From assembly GCF_002286815.1 (NCBI RefSeq), contig NZ_MUNM01000031.1:1-64000 (forward strand): 64,000 bases of DNA, written 5' to 3'. The DNA comes from Pseudomonas sp. PICF141. GTDB lineage: Bacteria; Pseudomonadota; Gammaproteobacteria; Pseudomonadales; Pseudomonadaceae. Positions 1 to 9,085 of the stretch are shown here, in pieces; the first letter of the stretch is position 1; every line of letters starts with the position of its first letter. The position numbers and the translations under genes are program-made. Below the pieces are notes generated by a model. That model did no database searches, was not told the origin of the DNA, and worked only from the letters and a program-made list of their open reading frames with translations.

Positions 1-46
1 GCCGGGGCTCGACAGCTGCTACGAGCCCGCTTCGGCAGGCCTGCGG
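1..46. repeat. Partial REP-like palindromic sequence
   Basis: Bases 6-22 carry the same core (GGCTCGACAGCTGCTAC) as the right arm of the inverted repeat at 15628-15692. This is a common Pseudomonas intergenic repeat type. Only part of it lies inside the window, so the partner arm cannot be seen. Confidence 0.5.
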
Positions 47-388
47 TTACAGCGAGATGTCCAGCCGGGCAATCTTGCCCTGTTCATTGAGGCGGAACAT
101 GTAGCGCAGTTCCAGCGGGCTGCCGGGAAAGGTACCGGAGATCAGGTTGTGCACCAGCACTTTGCCGGTGCGCAGCTGAACGTCCAGCACCTCGACCCGG
201 GGCTGATAGCGTTGTGCGGTGTCTTGCATCCATTGGGCGATGGCTTGCGTGCCGACTTGATGCTGCCCCTCATCGAACACATTGGCATCCTCAGCGAAGA
301 AACTGGCAACCCTCGACGTGTCGCGAGCATTGGCAGCGGCAATGTAAGCGGCGATGGCGGGGGCCAGTGAAGAGGCTGGATTGGACAT
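47..388 (-). CDS. NTF2-like / SnoaL-type nuclear transport factor 2 family protein
   Basis: This 113-residue protein has the size and character of a single-domain cone-shaped NTF2/SnoaL-like protein. An N-terminal helical stretch (IAAYIAAANARD) is followed by an acidic FFAEDANVFDEG segment and then by beta-rich sequence ending in LRYMFRLNEQGKIARLDI, the usual last strands of the fold. Members are small-molecule binding proteins or isomerases, and the substrate cannot be told from sequence. It lies 52 bases downstream of the WYL regulator on the same strand, so the two are probably co-transcribed and the regulator may control it. There is no signal peptide, so it should be cytoplasmic. Confidence 0.75.
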   Translation of the reverse strand: MSNPASSLAPAIAAYIAAANARDTSRVASFFAEDANVFDEGQHQVGTQAIAQWMQDTAQRYQPRVEVLDVQLRTGKVLVHNLISGTFPGSPLELRYMFRLNEQGKIARLDISL

Positions 389-440
389 GTTTACGGCTCC
401 TTGTGAGTTGATTCTGGAGCCATGCTAAAACAAGCCTCTG

Positions 441-1157
441 TCAATTCTTGTCAGGAGTGAAGCGCCCTGTTTCGTCGAGTTGCATCTGCTTGCGCCAAGT
501 GCGCAGCAGGTCGCTACGCCGCCCCGGATAGCGTTCGCCCTGCTCGCTGGCGGAGGAAATCCGGTCGGTGCGAAACGTGCGGTAGGCACTGCGCAATTCA
601 CACCAGGCGACGATGATCCGCACTTCGTTGAGAAAGCCCAGGGCCAGTGGCCAGATCAGCCGCTGACTCGGCACTTGATTGGCGTCCGCGTAGTCGATGT
701 GCAGCTTGGCCTGATCGCGGATGGCTTGGCGAAACACATTCAAAGGCACGGCATTTTGCGGATAGCCATAACCCGACGGCCCCGGCAGCACCGTCGGGTT
801 GCGCAAAGCCTCTTGGGCGGCGGGGTCGAGTACCGCGGCGATTTTGGCCAGGGCATCGGCAGCGGCTTTGCCCAATACCTCATCGCCACGCTGATCCACG
901 TAGCGCAACCCGAGCACGATGGCTTCGGTTTCATCGGCATTGAGCATCAAGGGCGGCAGGAACAGACCGCTGCGCAATACATAGCCGATCCCCGCCTCGC
1001 CAAAGATCGGCGCGCCGAGCGCGGTGAGTTCCGCGATGTCGCGGTACAGCGTGCGTTCGGAAATCTCCAGTTCGCTGGCCAATGTCGCCGCCGTCACCGG
1101 ACGACTCTTGCCCCGCAGTACTTGTAACAAGGTCAGTAAACGACTGGTTCGCGACAC
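441..1157 (-). CDS. WYL-domain transcriptional regulator (YafY family)
   Basis: The 238-residue protein starts with an HTH_11-type winged helix (RLLTLLQVLRGKSRPVTAAT, then LEISERTLYRDIAELTALGA) and continues into a WYL-type sensor domain (KLHIDYADANQVPSQRLIWP, then LGFLNEVRIIVAWCELRSAYR). In this family the C-terminal domain is thought to bind a ligand, in some cases nucleic acid or a nucleotide, and to modulate DNA binding. Length fits the family. It sits directly upstream of an NTF2-like gene on the same strand, an arrangement typical of a small auto-regulated pair. The ligand and targets are unknown. Confidence 0.88.
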   Translation of the reverse strand: MSRTSRLLTLLQVLRGKSRPVTAATLASELEISERTLYRDIAELTALGAPIFGEAGIGYVLRSGLFLPPLMLNADETEAIVLGLRYVDQRGDEVLGKAAADALAKIAAVLDPAAQEALRNPTVLPGPSGYGYPQNAVPLNVFRQAIRDQAKLHIDYADANQVPSQRLIWPLALGFLNEVRIIVAWCELRSAYRTFRTDRISSASEQGERYPGRRSDLLRTWRKQMQLDETGRFTPDKN

Positions 1158-1227
1158 GGTCGGCAGGCTCTATTCCTGATAAGTCGTCGCAGATTAGCAG
1201 AGGCTGTTGCCAGAAACTGGCAGGAGC

Positions 1228-1280
1228 GATTGGTCGGCCTGAAAAGCTTCGCGGGCAAGCCTCGCTCCTACAGGGTTTGT
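1228..1280. repeat. REP-like sequence downstream of the agmatinase gene
   Basis: The stretch reading CTTCGCGGGCAAGCCTCGCT followed by CCTACAGG is a classic fluorescent-Pseudomonas intergenic repeat. A reverse-complement copy of the same core is present near 45744-45767. It lies between two minus-strand genes. Confidence 0.55.
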
Positions 1281-1317
1281 GTCGAGCCCAACTCACACGG
1301 CAATCGCTGAATCAAAA

Positions 1318-2277
1318 CTACCGATCGACCTTGTGCCTGGCCGCATACAAACACAGCATCTCCATCGCCAATGTCGCCGCTGCCAGTGAGGTAATGTCCG
1401 CGCTGTCGTAAGCTGGCGCCACTTCCACCACGTCCATGCCCACCAGGTTGATCCCGCGCAACCCGCCGAGAATCTCCAGCGCCTGGAGTGTGCTCAAACC
1501 GCCGCACACTGGCGTTCCGGTGCCCGGCGCGAAGGCCGGGTCGAGGCAGTCGATGTCGAAGGTCAGATACACCGGATGATCACCGACCCGCGCACGAATT
1601 GCCTCGACGATCGCTTCGCACCCTTGCCGATGCACCTGCCGCGCATCCAGTACTTGAAAGCCTTGATGATCGTCATTGGTGGTGCGCAACCCGATCTGCA
1701 CCGAGCGCGACGGATCCACCCATCCTTCTTTGGCCGCATGCCAGAACATCGTGCCGTGATCGACACGCTTGCCCTCCTCATCCGGCCAGGTGTCGCTATG
1801 GGCGTCGAAGTGAATCAATGACAACGGGCCATGCTGACGGGCATGAGCCTTGAGCAGCGGATAACTGATGAAGTGATCGCCACCAAACGTCAGCATCGCG
1901 CAACCACCGCTCAGGATGTGCTCGGCATGGGCTTCGATGCTGTCCGGCACCGACTGCGGCGTGCCGTAATCGAAGGCGCAATCGCCGTAATCAATCACCG
2001 CCAGGTGATCGAACGGGTCGAACGTCCACGGCCAATGGCGCTCCCAGGCGATCCCGGTGGAAGCCGTCCGAATGCCGCGCGGTCCGAAACGCGCGCCGGG
2101 GCGGTGGCTGGTGGCAGTGTCGAACGGCACACCGCTGACCACCACATCGACGCCGCGCAAGTCGCGACTGTAGCGACGGCGCATGAAACTGGTGATACCG
2201 GCGTAGGTGCTCTCGGCGGCAGTCCCGTAAAGACTGTCGCGGGTCATGGCCTGATCGTTCTGTGCAGGGACGTCCAT
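1318..2277 (-). CDS. speB: Ureohydrolase: agmatinase or guanidinobutyrase
   Basis: The 319-residue protein belongs to the arginase/agmatinase family of binuclear manganese enzymes, which hydrolyse a guanidino group to release urea. The metal-binding signatures are visible in order: FGGDHFIS, FDAHSDT and TFDIDCLDPAFAPGTGTP. Length matches bacterial agmatinase and also the close paralogues guanidinobutyrase (GbuA) and guanidinopropionase (GpuA), which share these motifs, so the exact substrate is uncertain. An AAGGAAC ribosome binding site precedes the ATG. The next gene upstream on the same strand encodes a periplasmic polyamine-binding protein and a LysR gene diverges from it. This supports a role in uptake and catabolism of agmatine or a related guanidino compound to putrescine. 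Confidence 0.85.
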   Translation of the reverse strand: MDVPAQNDQAMTRDSLYGTAAESTYAGITSFMRRRYSRDLRGVDVVVSGVPFDTATSHRPGARFGPRGIRTASTGIAWERHWPWTFDPFDHLAVIDYGDCAFDYGTPQSVPDSIEAHAEHILSGGCAMLTFGGDHFISYPLLKAHARQHGPLSLIHFDAHSDTWPDEEGKRVDHGTMFWHAAKEGWVDPSRSVQIGLRTTNDDHQGFQVLDARQVHRQGCEAIVEAIRARVGDHPVYLTFDIDCLDPAFAPGTGTPVCGGLSTLQALEILGGLRGINLVGMDVVEVAPAYDSADITSLAAATLAMEMLCLYAARHKVDR

Positions 2278-2298
2278 GGTGTGTTCCTTATTGTTGGC

Positions 2299-3399
2299 TT
2301 ATTGGCGGCTACGGAAAGTGGTCCACAGGCGGGTGCGCTGACGCATGTCCTTGAGGCTCATGCTGCGGTCGGCGTACAACCGGTCCCGCACCTCGCTCGG
2401 TGGATAGATGTCGGGATCGCTGCGCACGGCCTCATCCACCAACGGCGTCGCCGCCCGATTGGCCGTGGCGAAGAACAGCGTATTGGTCAGTGCGGCAACG
2501 GATTCGGGGCGCAACATGAATTCGATGAAGGCCTGGGCGGCTTCGGGGTGCGGCGCATCCTTGGGAATCGCCAGGTTGTCTTGCCACACCAGCGTGCCCT
2601 CCCGCGGAATGCGGTAGGCCACCTCGAACGGTTTGTCGGCCTTGCGCGCCTGATCGGCGGCCATGCTCGCGTCGCCGTTGTAGGTCAATGCCAGGCAGAC
2701 GCTACCATTGGCCAGATCGTTGATCTGCCGGCCAGTGGCGACGTACAGCACCGACGGCTGTAACTGACGCAACAGCGTGTCGGCGGCTGTCAGATCAGCC
2801 TTGTCGGTGCTGTAGGGATCTTTACCCAGATAGTGCAACGCCAGGCCGATCACCTCTTGCGGCGAATCGAGAATCGCAATGCCGCAGTCTTTCAGCTTGC
2901 TGGCGTATTCAGGTTTGAACAGCAAGTCCAAGCTGTTGAGGGACACGTTGGGCAAGCGCTGCTGCACAGCTTCGACATTCATCCCCAGCCCAAGGGTGCC
3001 CCAGGTATAAGGCACGCCATAACGATTGCCGGGGTCGACCGCCGCCAGTTTTTCCAGCATGTCCGGGTCTAGGTTGGCGTAACCCTTGAGGCCATCGTGA
3101 GCAATTTCCTGCAACGCGCCCGCCGCCAGCCCACGGGCCAGAACGCTGGACGACGGCACCACCACGTCGTAACCGCTGCCGCCGGTGAGCAGTTTGGTTT
3201 CCAGCACTTGCGGCGCATCGAACGTGTCGTAGCGCACGTGGATACCGGTTTCCTTTTCGAACCGTTGCAAGGTCTCAGGGGCGACGTAATCGGCCCAACT
3301 GTAGAGATTGAGGACTTTTTCCTCTACCTGGGCCGGCACGGCCATGGCGAGGAACAGTGCGGGTAAACACAGCTTGATGAGCGCAGCCATGACAAACAC
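2299..3399 (-). CDS. Periplasmic polyamine-binding protein (PotF/SpuD-like)
   Basis: This is an extracellular solute-binding protein of the spermidine/putrescine type. A hydrophobic signal peptide (IKLCLPALFLAMAVPAQ) is followed by VLNLYSWADYVAPETLQRFE, a hallmark of PotF and SpuD proteins, and by the SGYDVVVPSS and YGVPYTWGTLGLGMN regions of the family. Polyamine transport proteins of this type deliver substrate to an ABC permease, but no permease or ATPase gene is adjacent, so it must work with a transporter elsewhere. The open frame can begin at GTG 3399, but the ATG at 3390 gives a cleaner signal peptide. It is 21 bases upstream of the ureohydrolase gene, probably in one operon. Confidence 0.88.
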   Translation of the reverse strand: MFVMAALIKLCLPALFLAMAVPAQVEEKVLNLYSWADYVAPETLQRFEKETGIHVRYDTFDAPQVLETKLLTGGSGYDVVVPSSSVLARGLAAGALQEIAHDGLKGYANLDPDMLEKLAAVDPGNRYGVPYTWGTLGLGMNVEAVQQRLPNVSLNSLDLLFKPEYASKLKDCGIAILDSPQEVIGLALHYLGKDPYSTDKADLTAADTLLRQLQPSVLYVATGRQINDLANGSVCLALTYNGDASMAADQARKADKPFEVAYRIPREGTLVWQDNLAIPKDAPHPEAAQAFIEFMLRPESVAALTNTLFFATANRAATPLVDEAVRSDPDIYPPSEVRDRLYADRSMSLKDMRQRTRLWTTFRSRQ

Positions 3400-3491
3400 C
3401 TGACCGGAGGAAGTGGTTGCAGGATGCGTCCTCAGTTACATTGGAAAAATACCAAGTTAGTTATCCTGACTTTATTGCGGAGTAATGTTTG

Positions 3492-4385
3492 ATGCTCGGT
3501 CAAGTTCATGACCTCGACCTGCACCTGTTGCGCCTGTTTGTCAGCGTGGTGGAATGCGGTGGTTTCAGCGCGGCTCAAGGGGAGTTGGGGCTGAGTCAAT
3601 CGAGCATCAGTCAGCAGATGGCGAGGCTCGAAACCCGGCTCGGTTATCGGCTGTGCAGTCGCGGCAAGGGCGGATTCAAAATCACTCCCAAGGGCGAACA
3701 ACTGCTCCTTGCCATTCGCGCCCTGTTCGAGTCGATTGAAGCGTTCCGTCATCAATCCAACGGTGTGGCCGGACGCTTGATCGGCGAAGTGCGCCTGGGC
3801 TTGTCCGAAGCGCTCGATCAGTCAGTGTTGCAACGGGTTGCCGAGGCGATCCGGCGCTTTCGCGAACGCGATGAATCGGTGCGTATCGAGTTGATCAGCG
3901 CCATGCCCGGTGAAATGGAACGGCTGTTGCTGCAACAACGGCTGGACCTGGCGATCGGCTATTTCTCACAGGCCCAGAGCGCTTTTGACTACCGCGAACT
4001 GTTCACTGAAACCCAGCACTTGTACTGCGCCCCGGGGCATCCACTGTTCACCGATCAGGCACCTGACGATCAAGCGCTTCAGGCCTGCGACCGGGTCGAT
4101 CACCCTTACCGCTTCCTGCGCAGCGACGAGCCATTTCAGGGGAAGATGTGTTCGGCCCGTTCCGAGCAGGTCGAAGGCACCCTCGCCTTTATTCTTTCCG
4201 GCAAGCACGTTGGTTACTTGCCTGATCACTTCGCCCGTAGCTGGGAAAGCAAAGGGTTGCTGCGCGCTATACGCCAAGGCGATATGAGTTTCGAGGTGGC
4301 GTTCCGTCTGGCCCGCCATCGCGCGCAGGTGCCGGGGGATGCGCAAAAAGCTTTTGAGGAGGATCTGCTTGCGGCGTTTGCTTGA
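3492..4385 (+). CDS. LysR family transcriptional regulator
   Basis: The protein has an N-terminal winged helix (LHLLRLFVSVVECGGFSAAQ, then LSQSSISQQMARLETRLGYR) and a LysR effector-binding domain, about 297 residues in total. It is transcribed divergently from the polyamine-binding protein and ureohydrolase genes with about 90 bases between, the usual arrangement for a LysR activator of the neighbouring operon. The inducer may therefore be a polyamine or guanidino compound (inference). A TTG at 3489 immediately precedes the ATG chosen here, and GGAG at 3479-3482 is at a suitable distance. Confidence 0.9.
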   Translation: MLGQVHDLDLHLLRLFVSVVECGGFSAAQGELGLSQSSISQQMARLETRLGYRLCSRGKGGFKITPKGEQLLLAIRALFESIEAFRHQSNGVAGRLIGEVRLGLSEALDQSVLQRVAEAIRRFRERDESVRIELISAMPGEMERLLLQQRLDLAIGYFSQAQSAFDYRELFTETQHLYCAPGHPLFTDQAPDDQALQACDRVDHPYRFLRSDEPFQGKMCSARSEQVEGTLAFILSGKHVGYLPDHFARSWESKGLLRAIRQGDMSFEVAFRLARHRAQVPGDAQKAFEEDLLAAFA

Positions 4386-4435
4386 CGATCAAAAGAACGC
4401 AGCCTCATTGCACTCGACAGCTTTTACAGAGTAAA

Positions 4436-4480
4436 CCTATGCAGGAACCTGCCGAAGGCTGCGATCTTTTGAACTTGTTC
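4436..4480. repeat. REP-like repeat half
   Basis: The sequence CAGGAACCTGCCGAAGGCTG followed by CGATCTTTTGA is a copy of a repeat that recurs at 8551-8580, and in inverted form at 8619-8648. It lies between the LysR gene and the LEA2 lipoprotein gene. Confidence 0.5.
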
Positions 4481-4508
4481 GGCCCTTTTTCTTTACGAGA
4501 ACCTGTCC

Positions 4509-4982
4509 ATGCGCAGATTGTTCGCCCTGTCTCTGTCCCTCCTGTTGCTCTCCCTGAGCGCCTGCGCCCTGTTCCCCCAACACGACCCGCTGAACATCAA
4601 CGTGGTTGGTATCGAGCCGCTGCCAAGTCAGGAACTGGAAGTGCGTTTCGCGGTAAAACTGCGCGTGCAGAACCCCAATGAAACGGCGATCGACTACAAC
4701 GGCGTGGCCCTGAATCTGGAGGTGAACGGTCAATCCCTCGCCTCCGGTGTCAGCGACCAGTCAGGCTCGATCCCACGTTTTTCCGAAGCGGTGATGGTGG
4801 TGCCGGTCAGCGTTTCGGCTTTCTCGGTGCTGCGTCAGACCCTCGGCCTGGGTCAGACACAGACACTGAACAATCTGCCTTACGTGCTTCGGGGCAAACT
4901 GGCTGGCGGTGTGTTCGGCACGATGCGTTTCGTTGATCGCGGCAAACTCCGCCTGCCGGGGCCGACTACCGACACCTGGTAA
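4509..4982 (+). CDS. LEA type 2 family lipoprotein
   Basis: The 157-residue protein carries a lipoprotein signal peptide with a clear lipobox (LLSLSAC, Cys at about residue 18), so it should be lipidated and membrane anchored. The mature part resembles the LEA2/WHy (water stress and hypersensitive response) immunoglobulin-like fold, with the family phrases VKLRVQNPNETAIDYNGVAL and LEVNGQSLASGVSDQ. Bacterial members are of uncertain function and have been linked to desiccation or cell-envelope stress. The gene is convergent with the PhoD-like gene, with only three bases between their stop codons. Confidence 0.85.
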   Translation: MRRLFALSLSLLLLSLSACALFPQHDPLNINVVGIEPLPSQELEVRFAVKLRVQNPNETAIDYNGVALNLEVNGQSLASGVSDQSGSIPRFSEAVMVVPVSVSAFSVLRQTLGLGQTQTLNNLPYVLRGKLAGGVFGTMRFVDRGKLRLPGPTTDTW

Positions 4983-4985
4983 TGT

Positions 4986-6563
4986 TCACGGCTCAGCTCG
5001 CGGCTTGACCGGATCGATCACCTGGGTCACACAATGTTTGAGGCCTTCTACATGCCAGTTGGCCCACAGCCGACCTTGCCCGGTGCTGTCATCATCCGGC
5101 TCTATCGCCAGCCAGTTTCGAGCGGCGATCAGGTAACGTCCCCGTGAACCGATGGGCAACATGGTTCCGGTGATGCCGTAGTCGATCTGTTCCTGGTGCT
5201 TGCCAATGGACTCCAGAAATTGCACCGCCAACACCGGTGGTGCCGGATGCACGACCCCGGTCGAAATCAATTGGTAGATCAATCCCGAACCATCGTAGCG
5301 ATGACGGGATAACGTCGATTCGATCACGCAGGCCCCCGCCACATGTACATCACCGGACACCAGCGTGACCTTGCATGACTCGGCATGGGCGAAATCCAGC
5401 AGTCGCATGATCAACCGCTTGCGTTCGTCCCGGTGGGGCGGGCTTCGCCAATGGTCGCGCAAATCGTCCTCGAGCTCCTGCTGCCCCGAAATCAGGTCCA
5501 GCGCCTTTTCGGCCGCCTGCAAGTCGAGGTAACCCACGGGAATACTCGACATCAGCAGCAAGTGCTTGTGCGCCTTGACCTTGCCCAGCCAGGCATAAAT
5601 TGCATCCCAACTGGCGGGTGAAATGATCCGGGTTCGCCCGGCCGGCGCAGTGGTCAGATCCGGCGCACGCTCGCTGCGCAAGTCGGGAACCAGCAATGCC
5701 AACTCACCCAGGCCGGTGAACCCCAAGTGAAAGCCGTCAGCGGTGTCGGGTATTGCACAGGGATGGGTATCGGCCGATGGTTTGAGGTGAGGATGAGTCT
5801 GGATCAGTTGCTGCTGGAAAATCCTGAAATAGCGTTTGGCCGTGGCAAACAGCCCCTGGAACACCGGGCTTGAATGCAGTATCTCATCGTAGGAACCCCA
5901 GCCATCGATGATGTCATGGTCATCCCACATCATCACCGTCGGCACGGCGCTGAGCAATTTCGCGACCTCAGGCTGCTTCCAGCGCTCCAGGTAGAGCCTG
6001 GCGAAGAACTTGTCCAGATCGGCTTCGATCACTTTGCTGTAGACCGCCTTTTGCCGTTCGGCGAAGGGTTTGGCAAACCATGTTTTCATTGACGATATAT
6101 TGCTGCGCATATCGTCGCTGTAAACCTGATCGCCCCCCATCAACAACAGGTGATAGGGCTTGCTTTGATGCGCCCCCCACATGTGCTCCCAGCGCTCATG
6201 ATTCCTGTCTACCTTCTCCATATCCCTGGGGTTCGAAAAGCCGTTGCACGACACATAGGCCAGGCGCGGTGACTGGCCCTCGGCCGGAACGACGAAATTG
6301 GCCTGCGCGTCCTCTATCCTGATCGTGTAAGTGCTGGCAACCGCCTGGTCTTGCAGCGCTTTGAAATCGATGCGCCAGACACGGAACTGAGGACTGAGCA
6401 ACGGGATATCGGCGATGGCCAACGGTTTGCCGCCAGTGACACCGCCGGGTACTTTTACGCTGGGTGATGACGCGCCCAAGGGCAAAACCACTAACGCCGA
6501 TACGTTATAGACATTACTGTTGACGCCACGAAATTGCAGAATCGGGCCGAGTAACAAACTCAT
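4986..6563 (-). CDS. PhoD-like metallophosphatase family protein
   Basis: This 525-residue protein belongs to the PhoD-like calcineurin-superfamily phosphatases. Metal-ligand motifs are present: LLLMGGDQVYSDD (residues about 140-152), VMMWDDHDIIDGWGS, and VTLVSGDVHVAGA towards the C-terminus. Canonical PhoD is exported by the Tat pathway and hydrolyses phosphodiesters. Here I see no twin-arginine or Sec signal, and the N-terminus is a beta-rich domain (LLGPILQFRGVNSNVYNVSA), so a cytoplasmic location and a different substrate are likely. It is convergent with the LEA2 lipoprotein gene. The substrate is unknown. Confidence 0.85.
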   Translation of the reverse strand: MSLLLGPILQFRGVNSNVYNVSALVVLPLGASSPSVKVPGGVTGGKPLAIADIPLLSPQFRVWRIDFKALQDQAVASTYTIRIEDAQANFVVPAEGQSPRLAYVSCNGFSNPRDMEKVDRNHERWEHMWGAHQSKPYHLLLMGGDQVYSDDMRSNISSMKTWFAKPFAERQKAVYSKVIEADLDKFFARLYLERWKQPEVAKLLSAVPTVMMWDDHDIIDGWGSYDEILHSSPVFQGLFATAKRYFRIFQQQLIQTHPHLKPSADTHPCAIPDTADGFHLGFTGLGELALLVPDLRSERAPDLTTAPAGRTRIISPASWDAIYAWLGKVKAHKHLLLMSSIPVGYLDLQAAEKALDLISGQQELEDDLRDHWRSPPHRDERKRLIMRLLDFAHAESCKVTLVSGDVHVAGACVIESTLSRHRYDGSGLIYQLISTGVVHPAPPVLAVQFLESIGKHQEQIDYGITGTMLPIGSRGRYLIAARNWLAIEPDDDSTGQGRLWANWHVEGLKHCVTQVIDPVKPRAEP

Positions 6564-6630
6564 GGACAGTCCATCCGTTGACAGGTGTGTGAATGCCTAG
6601 AGACTAGACGACAATCACGCGCCCTCAGGT

Positions 6631-7554
6631 TTACGTATTGAACCGCACGCCCGGTTTGGCCCGCTCATCCACCGTCAATTCAAAGACGTCCGGGCGCGCG
6701 TAGTGCCCGACCACATCGTAGTCATAACGGGCGCGGATCAGGTCGTCAGTATCGATTTCGGCACACAGCAAACCCGCCTCGTCACGCAGCGGCCCGGCGA
6801 GAATGTCGCCCATGGGCCCGACAATCACGCTGCCGCCAGCAATCAGCGGGCGCTGCGCCGGCCAGTTGGCGATGTCCACGCCCAAGGCTTGCGGCGAGGC
6901 CTGGACCTGACAGGCGCTGATCACAAAGCAGCGTCCTTCATGGGCGATGTGACGCATGCTGACCTGCCACATTTCCCGCTCGTCCACCGTCGGCGCGCAC
7001 CAGACCTCCACACCTTTGGCGTACATCGCGGTGCGCAGCAGCGGCATCATGTTTTCCCAGCACACCACGGCGCCTATTCGCCCGACCTGGCTGTCAATCA
7101 CCGGCAAGGTCGAGCCATCGCCCTTGCCCCAGATCAGCCGTTCGGTGCCGGTGGGCATCAATTTGCGGTGCTTGGCGACCAGCCCGGCTAGCGGATCGAA
7201 ATACAACGCGGTGCAATATAAGGTGCTGCCCGCCCGTTCGATCACCCCGATCACGAGGTTGGCGCCCGTGCGTGAGGCCAATCCGGCCAAGACTTCAGTC
7301 TCGGCACCGGGCACATCGATGGCGTTGTCGAAATACCGCGCAAACGCTTCACGGCCTTCCGGCAGTCGATAGCCGAGTTGCGTGCCGAAACCCTCGCCCT
7401 TGGGATACCCGCCAAGCAACGCTTCCGGCATGACCACCAGCGCGGCGCCGGATTCGGTAATGGCGGTTTCCCAGCAGAGGATTTGATCGAGGGTTTCAGC
7501 CTTGCCGCCGGGCAAGGCACCGATTTGCAGGGCAGCAACAATGGACTTGGGCAT
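6631..7554 (-). CDS. Nitrilase family carbon-nitrogen hydrolase
   Basis: The 307-residue protein shows the Glu-Lys-Cys triad of the nitrilase superfamily: [12 protein letters not shown] (Glu), [11 protein letters not shown] (Lys) and [17 protein letters not shown] (Cys). The CWENxMPLLR form is characteristic of true nitrilases (nitrile to carboxylic acid plus ammonia) rather than amidases, and the length fits bacterial aliphatic or arylacetonitrilases. Substrate preference cannot be read from sequence. GGAG lies seven bases before the ATG. A LysR gene diverges 84 bases away and is the likely regulator. Confidence 0.88.
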   Translation of the reverse strand: MPKSIVAALQIGALPGGKAETLDQILCWETAITESGAALVVMPEALLGGYPKGEGFGTQLGYRLPEGREAFARYFDNAIDVPGAETEVLAGLASRTGANLVIGVIERAGSTLYCTALYFDPLAGLVAKHRKLMPTGTERLIWGKGDGSTLPVIDSQVGRIGAVVCWENMMPLLRTAMYAKGVEVWCAPTVDEREMWQVSMRHIAHEGRCFVISACQVQASPQALGVDIANWPAQRPLIAGGSVIVGPMGDILAGPLRDEAGLLCAEIDTDDLIRARYDYDVVGHYARPDVFELTVDERAKPGVRFNT

Positions 7555-7638
7555 CTGAAGACTCCGTCAGTAATGAGGTGTTGCTCATTGTCCGGCGCCA
7601 CAGGATCATGAATAAAGCCCGACTCACTGCTGAATGAT

Positions 7639-8580
7639 ATGAACCAAATGAATATCGCCACCGTCGATCTCAATCTGCTCAAAGTCTTCGAAGCCCTGCA
7701 TGAGGAGTCCAGCGCCAGCCGTGCCGCCTTACGTCTGGGCCTGACGCAATCGGCGGTCAGCGCGGCGTTGCGCCGATTGCGCCAGGTTTATGGCGATCAA
7801 TTGTTTGTGCGCACTGGCCGAGGTCTTGCGCCAACGCTCAAGGCCAATCAGTTGAAACCGGTGGTCAGCGATGCGCTGAACAAATGCCGCCAGAGCCTGG
7901 CGATGGTCGATCCGGCGGCGAATCATTACGACGGACGTTCGGTGACGGTGGGTTTATCGGATGATTTCGAAATCGCCTACGGGCGACGATTGATTGAAGA
8001 GATCGCGGAACGCGCACCGAAACTGCGGCTGATCTTTCGCCAGACCCACAGCCAGATCGTCGCCCGGGCCTTGATGGAACGCAGCATCGATCTGGCGATC
8101 ACGGCGGGCGGGTTTGCCGAACGTTTGCTCAGTCGTCAGGTGCTGGGTGAAGGGGATTATCTGTGCCTGGTCGACCCCCTCAGCCTGGCCGAGGGCCAAG
8201 AGACTCTCAGCCTTGAGGCGTTCATCGCCCGCGAGCACATTCTGGTGTCATCGGGCGGTTTTATCGGGATCACCGATGAAGGCCTGGCGGCGTTGGGTCT
8301 GAGCCGGCGGGTATGCGCCTCGACCACGCACTTTGCCGCGTTGCCGCATCTGCTCAAGGGCAGTCAGGCCGTGGCAACCATTCCAGCCCATGCGGCTCGA
8401 AGTATCGCCACGCTCAGCGGATTGGCGCTGCTGCCCTGCCCGTTGGCGCTGCCACGCTATCCGATCGAGCTGGGCTGGCGCACCAGCACGCAGCTCGATC
8501 CGGTGGTGTTGAAAGTGCGCGAGGCGATCATCGCGACCTTTTCCCAAAGGCAGGAGCTGGCGAAGCCTGCGATCTTTTGA
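7639..8580 (+). CDS. LysR family transcriptional regulator, divergent from nitrilase
   Basis: A NodD/LinR-type LysR protein: the helix-turn-helix reads DLNLLKVFEALHEESSASRA and LTQSAVSAALRRLRQVYGDQ, followed by FVRTGRGLAPT and a substrate-binding domain. It is divergent from the nitrilase gene and probably controls it. Start choice is between ATG 7639 and ATG 7648, three codons apart. The last nine codons (QELAKPAIF and stop) are encoded by one arm of a REP-like palindrome that continues into the intergenic region, so the C-terminal tail looks to be derived from the repeat and not ancestral. Confidence 0.9.
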   Translation: MNQMNIATVDLNLLKVFEALHEESSASRAALRLGLTQSAVSAALRRLRQVYGDQLFVRTGRGLAPTLKANQLKPVVSDALNKCRQSLAMVDPAANHYDGRSVTVGLSDDFEIAYGRRLIEEIAERAPKLRLIFRQTHSQIVARALMERSIDLAITAGGFAERLLSRQVLGEGDYLCLVDPLSLAEGQETLSLEAFIAREHILVSSGGFIGITDEGLAALGLSRRVCASTTHFAALPHLLKGSQAVATIPAHAARSIATLSGLALLPCPLALPRYPIELGWRTSTQLDPVVLKVREAIIATFSQRQELAKPAIF

Positions 8581-8650
8581 GTTTTGGCGGTTTCGACACC
8601 GGCAAAAGAGCAGGATCAGAAGATCGCAGCCTGCGGCAGCTCCTACAGGG
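8551..8650. repeat. REP-like inverted repeat spanning the LysR stop codon
   Basis: The left arm (8551-8579, CAGGAGCTGGCGAAGCCTGC then GATCTTTT) lies inside the LysR reading frame and contains its stop. The right arm (about 8619-8648, AGATCGCAGCCTGCGGCAGC then TCCTACAGG) is its near reverse complement. The structure could act as a transcription terminator or as a REP doublet. Confidence 0.6.
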
Positions 8651-8667
8651 GAAGGGTGTCTGGAAGC

Positions 8668-8919
8668 TTATTTAGCGGCCATCAGGCGATTGACTTCGCT
8701 GCGTACCATATTCGCGAATTCCGGGGGCGACATGCCGTCGAGTTCGGCGCGCACCCATTCGGCCCACTTGCCTTTGCGCTTGGCACGCTCAGCGAACAAC
8801 CGTGCGGCTTCGCCCTTGGATTTACCCAGGTTGTTTTGCCAGAGTTCGAACAGACGGGATTTTTCATCTTCAAGCGCCGCGCGCTCGGCAAGGGGTTTGT
8901 CGGCCAGATTGAAGCTCAT
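8668..8919 (-). CDS. Small charged hypothetical protein
   Basis: An 83-residue, highly charged and helical protein rich in Lys, Glu and Ala (LFELWQNNLGKSKGEAARLF, then ERAKRKGKWAEWV). There is no signal peptide or membrane segment. It ends LMAAK. I recognise it as the kind of conserved hypothetical found in Pseudomonas but cannot name a function. It is isolated, flanked by a REP element downstream and facing the divergent DUF883 gene upstream. Confidence 0.7.
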   Translation of the reverse strand: MSFNLADKPLAERAALEDEKSRLFELWQNNLGKSKGEAARLFAERAKRKGKWAEWVRAELDGMSPPEFANMVRSEVNRLMAAK

Positions 8920-9085
8920 GGAGGATTACCTGCTGCATAAAATAGGCGACATCTTACACTGTAGGAGGAAATGTCCTGCCCTGGATTTTTCTTCAGGGTG
9001 GAGTCGCCAGGCAAAATGACTGCAACTTTTGCCATAGCGCCAGACTCCATTGTTCACTGCCCATTTATCTGCAAGGAGTACTCTA

